A stretch of DNA of 64,000 nt, taken from NCBI GenBank assembly GCA_965214695.1, contig OZ243967.1:1178001-1242000 (forward strand), written 5' to 3'. Under the pieces are notes generated by a model. The model ran no database searches and was not told where the DNA came from. It saw nothing but the letters and a program-made list of their open reading frames with translations. This DNA comes from JAPOXR01 sp965214695. Its GTDB lineage: Bacteria; Pseudomonadota; Alphaproteobacteria; Rhodobacterales; Rhodobacteraceae. Position 1 is the first letter of the stretch. Each line of letters begins with the position of its first letter. Below, piece after piece: positions 52,921 through 60,498 of the stretch. The position numbers and the translations under genes are program-made.

Positions 52921-53400
52921 TCAGGCTGCCCGTTTGCGGGTGGCCTCGGCCGCCGCCTGTATCGCCTTCACGATATTGTGGTAGCCGGTGCACCGGCAGA
53001 GATTGCCTTCAAGATAATCCCGGATCTCGGCTTCGGTCGGATCCTGGTTCTCGTTGAGCAGGGCAGCCGCCGACATCACCATTCCCGGTGTGCAGAAACC
53101 GCATTGAAGCCCGTGATTGTCCTGGAATGCCTGCTGGATGATCCCGAGTGTTCCGTCCGGATTGGCCTTCCCCTCGATGGTTGTCACCGCGGCGCCATCG
53201 GCCTCGAGCGCAAACATCGTGCAGGCCTTGACCGCCCGGCCTTCGACATGCACCACGCAGGCTCCACACTGGCTGGTATCACAGCCGATATGGGTCCCGG
53301 TCAGACGAAGATGTTCCCGAAGAAAATCGCTGAGCAGGGTGCGCCCCTCAACCTCGCCAGATTTGGCCTGGCCATTCACGACCATGTTGACCTTGTTCAT
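52921..53400 (-). CDS. Molybdenum hydroxylase 2Fe-2S subunit (CoxS type)
   Basis: ATG 53400 follows GGGAGAGATCT; 159 residues. Two [2Fe-2S] clusters: plant-type motif GCDTSQCGACVVHVEGRAVK with a further Cys in KACTMFALEA, and the helical motif QCGFCTPGMVM with LCRCTGYHNIVKAIQAAA. It links the Mo subunit to the FAD subunit. The gene opens the structural part of the hydroxylase cluster; an upstream GTG/ATG at 53427 is in frame but less well supported. Confidence 0.95.
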   Translation of the reverse strand: MNKVNMVVNGQAKSGEVEGRTLLSDFLREHLRLTGTHIGCDTSQCGACVVHVEGRAVKACTMFALEADGAAVTTIEGKANPDGTLGIIQQAFQDNHGLQCGFCTPGMVMSAAALLNENQDPTEAEIRDYLEGNLCRCTGYHNIVKAIQAAAEATRKRAA

Positions 53401-53596
53401 AGATCTCTCCCGAATTGCTGATTCCATTGCACAGCATTTTGCCTGTCAGGGCAACAAATATCTGAACGTCTGGCAGCCCGGCGCCAGGCCCGATTTGCAT
53501 GACCCTGCACCGCCAACCGCTGCCATCGCGGCCGGTCGGCCGACCGGATGGCGATGGCAGCACATCCCTGCATGTCCGGACCGGGAAACGCTGCCG

Positions 53597-55081
53597 TCAT
53601 TGCTCAACCTCGACCACGAATTCCTGCACCTCCGGCAGGAACTCGGCCGCGCCCCGGTCGCCCTCCAGGGCAGACAGCGCCTCGAAGAAGCGGCTGCCGA
53701 GCAGGATTGGCGGCCCCATATGGCCTGGTCCGGCCCGGCAGATCTCACGTCCGTCCGCCGGGCTGAATGCCGCCATCATCCGGTTGAGGAGATCCGGTCC
53801 TGGCACCGGGTCGCCCGAGCGCAGCAGCAGCACCGCATTTGACCGCTCGGGCACGCCGCCGATTCCGGCCCTGAGCAGATCGGATTTTCTGTCACCATCG
53901 GCGGCAACCAGGTCACAGCCGGCCAGGGAATCGGCAGGCTCCGGGCCGGTGGCCCGGAGGGCATGAACCACGGTCACCGAATCAGCATCGGATGCCTGCG
54001 CCGCCGACACGAGCCCGTCCAGGTTACTTGCTGGCCAGGGTTGGGCAAGGATCACCGCGGCAATTCGTGGCCGGGACGGCGGCCCGCCGGCTGCCGCCCT
54101 CGGTTGTGGCCGGGACGGGCTTTCCTTGAGCAGCCCGCCTATCCCCATCCTGGCAAACTCCCGATCGCTGATCTCGAGGCCGCAGGCCAGCCTCTCCAGC
54201 ACCCAGTCAGCGCCGTTGAGGGCGGGCGAGCGGGCGCAGCCGGGAAGGCCGATGACCGGGCGCCCTCCCAACTCGCCGTGAAACAAGAGGTTGCCGGGAT
54301 CAACCGGGATGCCGAATCGGCTGACCGAACCACCGGCCTGCCTGAGCCCTTCCGGGCCGACATCCAGGAGGTCCGAGGTTGCCGAACCGGTCAGCACCAG
54401 CACCATCGAGGTGTTGGTTGCAGCCAGGGCGCGGCCCAGCTCTGCCGGTTCGTGTGGAACGACGAGGGTGTCGTGCAGCCGAATTCCAAGCCTCTCCAGC
54501 CGGGTGGCAACAGACAGCTTTCCCTTGTCCAGCAGTCTCGCCGGCTGGCTGGCCGTGCGTGTGATCACCAGCGATGCGTCCTGCCGCACCACTTCCCGCA
54601 ATGTCATGATCCCGGATGCCACCTGTTCGGCAGCCTCCAAATCGGCGGATGGGACACCGAAGGCGATGATTTTGGCGGTTGCCACCAGGCTGCGGGGCGC
54701 CGCCCGGGCCAGGTGCGGCAGGGTTGCCAGCGTGATTTCCGGGTTGATGCTGTTGAGTCTCTCGACTGCGCCCTCGTCGAGCTCGACCAACCCCGGGCAC
54801 TCGGCATGGATATTGGCCCGCCCGGCGAAGGCAGCCTGACGGGAGAGGCCCGGCGAGGCGGCAACCAGGGCATCGGCCAGCCTTGACACCGCCGCATCCT
54901 CGCCGACATCCCCGGGGTCCAGCCTGGCGATTGTCACCTCCTTGACCCCGGCAGCCTCGAGCCGGTCGAGATCATCTGCCGACAGGGCAACGCCCTTGCG
55001 ATAGCGGGTGCCGGCAGCCATCACCGAATGTGCCAGGATCGACCCGGCAGCCTCCCGCACGGCAACCGTTCCGAATTTCAT
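53597..55081 (-). CDS. Molybdopterin-binding protein with degenerate cofactor cytidylyltransferase domain
   Basis: ATG 55081 overlaps the XdhC stop (ATGA); 494 residues. Residues 1-335 contain a molybdopterin-binding MoaB/Mog-like fold: VREAAGSILAHSVMAAGTRY, MVLVLTGSATSDLLDVGPEG, GGRPVIGLPGCARSPALNGA. From about 350 on it follows the MobA/MocA nucleotidyltransferase layout (AAVILAQPWPASNLDGLVSA, ...LLRAGIGGVPERSNAVLLLR, ...PPILLGSRFFEALSALEGDR). However the LAAGxSxRMGxxK loop that binds the nucleotide reads LAQPWPASN, and the D-x-P metal motif reads SGDPVPG. I infer a protein that binds the cofactor but may have lost CTP transfer. Confidence 0.85.
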   Translation of the reverse strand: MKFGTVAVREAAGSILAHSVMAAGTRYRKGVALSADDLDRLEAAGVKEVTIARLDPGDVGEDAAVSRLADALVAASPGLSRQAAFAGRANIHAECPGLVELDEGAVERLNSINPEITLATLPHLARAAPRSLVATAKIIAFGVPSADLEAAEQVASGIMTLREVVRQDASLVITRTASQPARLLDKGKLSVATRLERLGIRLHDTLVVPHEPAELGRALAATNTSMVLVLTGSATSDLLDVGPEGLRQAGGSVSRFGIPVDPGNLLFHGELGGRPVIGLPGCARSPALNGADWVLERLACGLEISDREFARMGIGGLLKESPSRPQPRAAAGGPPSRPRIAAVILAQPWPASNLDGLVSAAQASDADSVTVVHALRATGPEPADSLAGCDLVAADGDRKSDLLRAGIGGVPERSNAVLLLRSGDPVPGPDLLNRMMAAFSPADGREICRAGPGHMGPPILLGSRFFEALSALEGDRGAAEFLPEVQEFVVEVEQ

Positions 55082-56070
55082 GCCCTTGCCCTGCCCTGGC
55101 GCAACGCCCGGGTAATCTCGCCCATGATGGCGATGGCGATTTCGGATGGCGACCGGGCACCGATATCCAGCCCGACCGGGGCATGAATGCGTGCACCGTC
55201 CCGATCCTCGAGGCGCAGCCGCTCGAGCCGCTTGCCATGCGTGGTCTTCGAGCCCAGGCATCCCAGGTAGAATGCATCGGTCGCCAAGGTTGTCATGATC
55301 GCCGGATCGTCAATCTTCGGATCATGGGTCAGGGTGACGACGGCTGTCCTGGCATCGGGGCGCTCACCTGCTATCGCCTTGTCGGGCCAGTCATGGGAGA
55401 TCCTTGTATCCGGAAACCGCGCCTCGGAGGCAAATCCCTGGCGGGGATCGACCAGGAACGGGTCATATCCGGCCTGCCGGGCCATCGCCACCAGCGGCTG
55501 GGCGATATGGGCCCCGCCCACGATGATCAGCCGAAGCGGCGGGTTGTGAATATTGACGAACCAGTCACCCTCCATCCCCGAGCGGTCCTGGCGCATTCGC
55601 TGGCCAATGGCGGCGCCAATCCCGTCGCCGGCACCATCGGCCAGCCGGTGCTCCCAGCTGCCGATGTGGATAAGCAAGGCGGCCGGGCGGCGATTCAGTC
55701 GCAATTTGACCAGCTCGGCCAGCAGTGCCGCCGGGATTCCTCGGCCGTGGCCTACGGGGTCGACCAGCACCCTGATCCGGCCGCCGCAGGCCAGTCCGAC
55801 GGCGAAGGCATCCTCGTCGGCCACGCCGAAATCAAGCATCACCGGCTGGCCGCTGCCGATCGCCGCCAACGCCTCGGTGACCACCGCTCCTTCCACGCAG
55901 CCACCCGACACCGAGCCTTCGAATTCGCCGCCTTGACTGACCACCAGCTGGCTGCCGGCCGGCCGCGGCGCCGAGCCCCAGGTATCGACCACCGTGGCCA
56001 GGGCCGAGCCACCGCGCCCGTGCCAGTCGAGGGCAATCTCGGGAATGCGGTCATGAAGGCGCTGCGGCAT
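55078..56070 (-). CDS. XdhC/CoxI-family molybdenum-cofactor insertion chaperone
   Basis: A 330-residue protein from ATG 56070. The N-terminal XdhC_CoxI segment reads ATVVDTWGSAPRPAGSQLVV and GSVSGGCVEGAVVTEAL, with the conserved Cys in GGCVE and another in LACGGRIRVLVDP. The C-terminal Rossmann domain starts LRLIIVGGAHIAQPLVAMAR and includes VVTLTHDPKIDDPAI, YLGCLGSKTTHGKRLERL and GLDIGARSPSEIAIAIMGEI. XdhC proteins bind Mo cofactor and insert its mature, sulfurated form into the hydroxylase. It overlaps the next gene by four bases, matching a cofactor-handling pair. Confidence 0.93.
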   Translation of the reverse strand: MPQRLHDRIPEIALDWHGRGGSALATVVDTWGSAPRPAGSQLVVSQGGEFEGSVSGGCVEGAVVTEALAAIGSGQPVMLDFGVADEDAFAVGLACGGRIRVLVDPVGHGRGIPAALLAELVKLRLNRRPAALLIHIGSWEHRLADGAGDGIGAAIGQRMRQDRSGMEGDWFVNIHNPPLRLIIVGGAHIAQPLVAMARQAGYDPFLVDPRQGFASEARFPDTRISHDWPDKAIAGERPDARTAVVTLTHDPKIDDPAIMTTLATDAFYLGCLGSKTTHGKRLERLRLEDRDGARIHAPVGLDIGARSPSEIAIAIMGEITRALRQGRARA

Positions 56071-56115
56071 TCAACCCTCCATCCAGCATGGCGACGGGCC
56101 TGAAATCTCCTGGAG

Positions 56116-57420
56116 TCATGCGTGCAGCGCTTTCATCATTCTCGATTTTTCACCACTATCATCTGACCGTGAAATCGTATCGGCAAGTTCCGCCAGCGCA
56201 TCCATGTTGTGGGCGGACCGGAAACAATCGACATGTGGCAACATCCTGGCAATGCCGGCGGCCTTCGGCGCAAACCCGTCCCAGCGCAAGAGCGGGTTGA
56301 TCCAGATCAACCGTCGCGCAGATCGGCGCAGCCGGGAGATTTCGGTCTCCAGGAGGTCGGCGGAGCCGCTGTCGAGGCCGTCGGTGATCAGGAGCACGAT
56401 TGCGCCATGACCCATGACCCGCCTCGACCAGTCGCGGTTGAACCTCGCCAGGCACTCGCCGATCCTGGTCCCGCCATCCCAGTCCATGGCCTCGCTGCCA
56501 GCGGCGGTCAGCGCCGCGTCGACATCGCCGATCTGCATCTGTCGGGTGATATTGGTCAACCTGGTTCCCAGGGTAAATGCATGGACCCTGCTCCACCCGT
56601 CGCCGCGCCGTCCGGCAACGGCGTGAAGAAATCGCAACACCGTCCGGGAATAGACCGACATGCTGCCGGAGATGTCGCAGATCGCCACCAGGCTGGGCCA
56701 GCGATGCCGCTGCCCCTGCCTCTCCATGGACCGGATTTCACCGCCCTGCCTGACCGCGGTGCGCATGGTTGCCCGCCAGTCGGCCAGCCTCCCCCGCCGG
56801 TCAGCAAGTTTCCGCCGTGAACTGACCGGTGCCACCGGCAGCGAGAAGCTGGCCAGCAACCGGTTGGCCTCGGCAATCTCCGAATTCGACATCTGCTCGA
56901 AATCCAGTGATTGCAACCTCTCCCTCCCGGCGACGGTCCCGGACGCATCGCATGCGAATTCCCGGTCATCCTCCGGACCTTCCTGGCCGGAGAATTCGTC
57001 CCCGGGAGTTGTGCCGAGCAACGCCTCGGCGGCGCGCCTCGCCGCTGCCTCGGCCTGCCGTTCGGGCGCCACGCCGCGCATCGACGGCAACAGCAGCGAC
57101 ATCATGTGTTCGTGGAATCTCGGATCGCGCCAGAACAGCCGGAACAGCTGACGAAAGACCTGCATGTGCCCTGCCCTCGAGACCAGGCAGGCATGAAGCA
57201 CCCAGTAGAAATCCCGGCGATCCAGCGGGCCGGCTTCCAGCAGCGCCCGCACCGCCTCGCCGATCTGCCCCGGGCCAATCGGCAGGCCGGCCTGCCGCAG
57301 GGCCCGGCAAAAATGCACGAGATTGTCCAGCATCTTCCCGTCCGGTCCGGTGCCGGCGAATGATCCTGCCGCCGCGGTCATGGCCGCTGGCCGTTCCAGG
57401 CGGATGCCGACATCGCTCAT
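56116..57420 (-). CDS. VWA-domain protein of CoxE type
   Basis: A 434-residue protein whose ATG overlaps the MoxR-type gene stop. The N-terminal 200 residues are helical (LVHFCRALRQAGLPIGPGQI, GHMQVFRQLFRLFWRDPRFH). The C-terminal VWA domain carries the metal-site motif CDISGSMSVYSR (D-x-S-x-S), then RVHAFTLGTRLTNITRQM and GAIVLLITDGLDSGSADLLE. CoxE works with the AAA ATPase CoxD in maturing the [CuSMoO2] site in true CO dehydrogenases; in form-II clusters the same pair presumably remodels another hydroxylase. It is encoded between the ATPase and XdhC. Confidence 0.92.
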   Translation of the reverse strand: MSDVGIRLERPAAMTAAAGSFAGTGPDGKMLDNLVHFCRALRQAGLPIGPGQIGEAVRALLEAGPLDRRDFYWVLHACLVSRAGHMQVFRQLFRLFWRDPRFHEHMMSLLLPSMRGVAPERQAEAAARRAAEALLGTTPGDEFSGQEGPEDDREFACDASGTVAGRERLQSLDFEQMSNSEIAEANRLLASFSLPVAPVSSRRKLADRRGRLADWRATMRTAVRQGGEIRSMERQGQRHRWPSLVAICDISGSMSVYSRTVLRFLHAVAGRRGDGWSRVHAFTLGTRLTNITRQMQIGDVDAALTAAGSEAMDWDGGTRIGECLARFNRDWSRRVMGHGAIVLLITDGLDSGSADLLETEISRLRRSARRLIWINPLLRWDGFAPKAAGIARMLPHVDCFRSAHNMDALAELADTISRSDDSGEKSRMMKALHA

Positions 57421-58328
57421 GCCGCCTCGAGAATCGCCGCCGATTCATCCAGCAGGCGTTTCAGGCCCGATTGTTCAAGGGACTGTATGTCATCCTGGTA
57501 TTTTAGCAGGGCACCGACCGTATTGCCGATGAGTTCCGGCGACAGCGCGATCGCATCCAGCGCCAGCAGGCACTTGGCCCAGTCGATGGACTCGGCAACG
57601 CCAGGCTTCTTGAACAGATCTTCGCTGCGCAACCGCTGGATGAAGGCAACGACCTGGCGTCCAAGTTGCTCGGGGGCCTCGGGGACCCGGACCCGTATGA
57701 TGTCGAGTTCACGATCGAAATCCGGATAGTCCACCCAGTGATAGTAGCATCGCCGCTTCAGCGCGTCGTGAATCTCCCGGGTCCGGTTCGAGGTCAGCAC
57801 CACCAGCGGCGGCTCCTCGGCCCGTATGGTTCCAAGCTCCGGTATGGTGATCTGGTAGTCGCTCAGGATTTCCAGCAGGAATGCCTCGAACGGCTCGTCG
57901 GTCCGGTCAATCTCGTCGATCAGCAGCACCGGCGCCCGCCCGCCATCGGGCCGCAATGCCTGCAGCAGCGGCCTGGCAATGAGGAATTTCTCGGAAAACA
58001 GCTCCCGCTCGAGATCCGGTCGGGTGGCGCCGCCAGCGGCTTCCGTGGTGCGGATGGCAATCATCTGCGCCGCGAAGTTCCACTCGCAGACGGCCGAGGC
58101 GGCATCGAGGCCCTCGTAGCATTGCAGCCTGACCAGGTTGCGGTCGGTCACCGCGGCCAGCGTGCGGGCGATCTCGGTCTTGCCGACCCCGGCCTCGCCC
58201 TCGAGGAACAGCGGCCGTCCAAGCTTGATGGCCAGGAAGGCGGCGGTGGCCAGGGGGCGGCCGCAGACATAGCCGGAGGCACCGAGCAACTCCTGCACCC
58301 TGTCGATCGAGCCGATATCCGTTGTCAT
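57417..58328 (-). CDS. MoxR-family AAA+ ATPase of CoxD type
   Basis: ATG 58328 gives 303 residues; longer open frames are not supported. Walker A FLEGEAGVGKTEIARTLA, Walker B PVLLIDEIDRTDEPFEAFLL, sensor 1 PPLVVLTSNRTREIHDAL, and the arginine finger region KRRCYYHWVDYPDFDREL. The conserved LVRLQCYEGLDAASAVCEWN is the MoxR-type pore region. It would act as a chaperone ATPase with the VWA protein encoded downstream (ATGA overlap). It is the first gene of the leftward hydroxylase cluster, divergent from the AbrB-type gene 130 bases away. Confidence 0.93.
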   Translation of the reverse strand: MTTDIGSIDRVQELLGASGYVCGRPLATAAFLAIKLGRPLFLEGEAGVGKTEIARTLAAVTDRNLVRLQCYEGLDAASAVCEWNFAAQMIAIRTTEAAGGATRPDLERELFSEKFLIARPLLQALRPDGGRAPVLLIDEIDRTDEPFEAFLLEILSDYQITIPELGTIRAEEPPLVVLTSNRTREIHDALKRRCYYHWVDYPDFDRELDIIRVRVPEAPEQLGRQVVAFIQRLRSEDLFKKPGVAESIDWAKCLLALDAIALSPELIGNTVGALLKYQDDIQSLEQSGLKRLLDESAAILEAA

Positions 58329-58460
58329 TCCCGCTCCCGCTCCCGGTTTCCATGCTGCCGGCCAGCGCCGGGGCCGGTTCCGGCATTGCCGAACCGGTTT
58401 GCACCATCCACGGGCCCGACATATTGACGATGCCATGAATTCGCAAGTGAACGGACGCTG

Positions 58461-59480
58461 TTGACCCGGCAGCGCATTCTGACCCTGCTCATTTCCGGGG
58501 CCGGCGCGGCAGCCTTCCTGCTTGCAGGATGGCCATTGCCGCTGCTGCTTGGACCGATGGTTGCATGCCTGGTCGCCGCCGTCGCCGCCATCCCCATGCA
58601 GGCAATGGGCCCGCTCGGGCAATTCATGCGAACCTTTCTCGGCGTGGCGATCGGCACATCGGTCACACCGGAGATCCTGACCCGCCTCCCCGGCATTGCC
58701 CTGTCCCTGGCCATGGTTCCGGTCTACGTGCTGATCGTCGGCGCCGCTGGCCACCTGTTCTTCAGGGCGATGGGTTTCGACCGGCAGACCTCGATTTTCG
58801 CCTCCATGCCCGGCGGGTTGCAGGAAATGCTGTTTCTCGGCGAGGAGGCTGGCGGCAATTTGCGGGCAATGTCACTCATCCACGCCACCCGGGTCCTGGC
58901 CATATTCGCCGCCGCACCCTTCGCAATCTCGTTGATCTGGGGGATCGACCTGACCAATCCACCGGGCAACCCGGCTTCCCACCTGCCGCCAACGGAAATC
59001 GCTCTCATGGTGCTGTCGGGATTCATCGGCTGGAAACTCGCCGCCTGGGCCCGGATACCCGGCCCATCCATCCTCGGGCCGATCATCCTCTCCATGACCT
59101 TGTCGCTCGTCGGCCTGATCAATTCCCGACCACCGACCGAGATGCTGCTGGCGGCGCAATTCTTCATCGGCATGGCAGTCGGTGTCCGCTATACCGGGAT
59201 CACGCTTGATGAAGTGCGCCGCTATGTCATTGCCGGCATTCTCTTCAGCCTGGTCACCGCCGCCATCAGCGTGCTGTTCTTCCTGGCCATTGCCGCCATG
59301 CTGTCACTGGACTCGCTTGACGTGCTCCTGTCCTTCCTGCCCGGCGGCCAGGCGGAAATGGCGGTGATCGCCATCATTGCCGACACCGATGTCACCCTGG
59401 TCATTTCCCACCACATTCTCCGGATCATCATCGTCATCCTGCTCGCCCAGGCCATATTCGCCTGGATGCGCAAGGGTTGA
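58461..59480 (+). CDS. AbrB-family integral membrane protein (PF05145-like)
   Basis: TTG 58461 gives 339 residues; no ATG is available in frame near the start. About ten membrane helices in two similar halves: LLLGPMVACLVAAVAAIPMQ and FASMPGGLQEMLFLGEEAGG in the first, PGPSILGPIILSMTLSLVGL and LLSFLPGGQAEMAVIAIIAD in the second. The repeated P-G-G-x-x-E-M motif is diagnostic of the AbrB/'ammonia monooxygenase-like' family. The biochemical role is unknown; a transport or regulatory function has been suggested for the family. The last codons are duplicated 66 bases downstream. Confidence 0.88.
   Translation: MTRQRILTLLISGAGAAAFLLAGWPLPLLLGPMVACLVAAVAAIPMQAMGPLGQFMRTFLGVAIGTSVTPEILTRLPGIALSLAMVPVYVLIVGAAGHLFFRAMGFDRQTSIFASMPGGLQEMLFLGEEAGGNLRAMSLIHATRVLAIFAAAPFAISLIWGIDLTNPPGNPASHLPPTEIALMVLSGFIGWKLAAWARIPGPSILGPIILSMTLSLVGLINSRPPTEMLLAAQFFIGMAVGVRYTGITLDEVRRYVIAGILFSLVTAAISVLFFLAIAAMLSLDSLDVLLSFLPGGQAEMAVIAIIADTDVTLVISHHILRIIIVILLAQAIFAWMRKG
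59452..59474 (+). repeat. 23-bp direct repeat at the end of the AbrB-type gene, copy 1
   Basis: CCATATTCGCCTGGATGCGC plus AAG, encoding IFAWMRK, the last residues of the AbrB-type protein. An identical copy lies at 59518-59540, in the same frame. Confidence 0.9.
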
Positions 59481-59517
59481 TGTCCTGCCGCCGCCCTGGC
59501 CGCGCGTGATGACCAGC

Positions 59518-59540
59518 CCATATTCGCCTGGATGCGCAAG
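59518..59540 (+). repeat. 23-bp direct repeat, copy 2, downstream of the stop
   Basis: Identical to 59452-59474 and offset by 66 bp (22 codons). It suggests that the original gene end was here and that a short insertion or duplication created a new stop. Confidence 0.9.
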
Positions 59541-59652
59541 AACTGTTCGCCACCAACGAGCGCCGATGCGGGCGCCGGGACACCCCTTCGGCCATCCCTG
59601 GAGGCCCGAAGGCATCGCCGAGCAGGAGACGGGCCACGCCAATTCGGCGATG

Positions 59653-59681
59653 TTGACGATACCGGCTGACTGGAATAACCA
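59653..59681 (+). promoter_or_regulatory. Putative promoter of tRNA-Met
   Basis: TTGACG (59653-59658) and TAACCA (59676-59681) are 17 bp apart and the -10 box ends 11 bases before the tRNA 5' end. The -35 box is strong, the -10 box weak. Confidence 0.5.
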
Positions 59682-59692
59682 CTTCCCGTCGT

Positions 59693-59769
59693 GGCGGAGT
59701 AGCTCAGTTGGTTAGAGCAGCGGAATCATAATCCGCGTGTCGGGGGTTCAAGTCCCTCCTCCGCTACCA
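59693..59769 (+). tRNA. tRNA-Met (CAU), elongator type
   Basis: A 77-nt cloverleaf with encoded CCA: acceptor GGCGGAG with CTCCGCT (G1-U72), D-arm GCTCAGTTGGTTAGAGC, anticodon stem GCGGA/TCCGC around loop ATCATAA (anticodon CAU), T-arm GGGGGTTCAAGTCCCTC. The three G-C pairs of initiator tRNA are absent from the anticodon stem. tRNA-Ile2 with the same anticodon cannot be fully excluded by eye. Confidence 0.95.
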
Positions 59770-59945
59770 GCCTCAGCAACTCCTCTCCATGCTCCAGCCT
59801 GTCGATGTCGTGACCGGACCGCCGCCCGTGCAGGAGGGCCCGGTGGCTGCCGGAAAGGCCGCTCCCGGCACGAAATCCGGTGTTGGAATTCGGATGCGTT
59901 TGCAACGGTTTGAAGAGTCCTTCACGGAGACGTCCGATGATGGAG

Positions 59946-59974
59946 TTGATCTTTTGCTGGCGGCAATGTATTGA
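59946..59974 (+). promoter_or_regulatory. Putative promoter of the NHLP precursor gene
   Basis: TTGATC (59946-59951) and TATTGA (59969-59974) are exactly 17 bp apart. Transcription would begin near 59981, leaving a leader of about 24 bases with the ribosome-binding site CAGGAG before ATG 60005. Confidence 0.55.
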
Positions 59975-60004
59975 GGCTCTCCACTTCGTATCAGGAGCTT
60001 AATC

Positions 60005-60280
60005 ATGGATTGGCAATCTTTTGCAGAAACCCCGCTTCAGTCGGCCGACGACATGCGCCAGCAGATCACGGACAAGGCGATCAGCGACGGCGACTTTCGG
60101 AGCCTTCTGGTCTCGAACCCGAAGGATGCAATTTCCCAGGAACTGGGCGTGGACATTCCGGACGACGTCAACATCGTCGTGCATGAGAGCAACGCCGAGA
60201 CCCTTCACCTAGCCCTTCCGGTCAGCGAAATCGGTGAAGAACAGCTGGAAGCGATCGCAGCGGGCCGCTGCTGCTGCTGA
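60005..60280 (+). CDS. NHLP-leader RiPP-type precursor peptide with Gly-Arg-Cys-Cys-Cys tail
   Basis: A 91-residue peptide from ATG 60005 behind CAGGAG. Residues 14-85 resemble the nitrile-hydratase-alpha-like leader of NHLP precursors: DDMRQQITDKAISDGDFRSL, LVSNPKDAISQELGVDIPDD, VNIVVHESNAETLHLALPVS, then EEQLEAIAAG. Such leaders direct modification of the C-terminal core. After the Ala-Gly at 86-87 only R-C-C-C remains, an extremely short core with three adjacent cysteines as the last residues. It has its own promoter and lies 218 bases before an MMPL-type exporter on the same strand. No LanM, YcaO, radical SAM, MNIO or cyclodehydratase gene is visible here, so maturation enzymes must lie elsewhere or be absent. 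Metal binding by the tail is an alternative. Confidence 0.8.
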   Translation: MDWQSFAETPLQSADDMRQQITDKAISDGDFRSLLVSNPKDAISQELGVDIPDDVNIVVHESNAETLHLALPVSEIGEEQLEAIAAGRCCC

Positions 60281-60498
60281 CATAGGCGACCCCGGTACCC
60301 CGACAGGGATTCTGCGGCGTATTGGGCATATGACCGCGATGTGCGGTGACATCGAGAGGATTGAGGCGCCGTAACACCTGCGTTTCGGTCCTTTTGTCGC
60401 GGGTTCTGCCGTCATCCATGCCGTAACAGCGGCCAGGGATCGGGTAGCGTTGGTTGCACAATCGGGCCAGCCTCCCGTGGCGCATGAGAGGTCGGGCG

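Noticed and set aside
59789..59974. 61-residue peptide gene directly upstream of the NHLP gene
   Set aside because: Its end coincides with the -10 box of a well-spaced promoter; no ribosome-binding site or family pattern.
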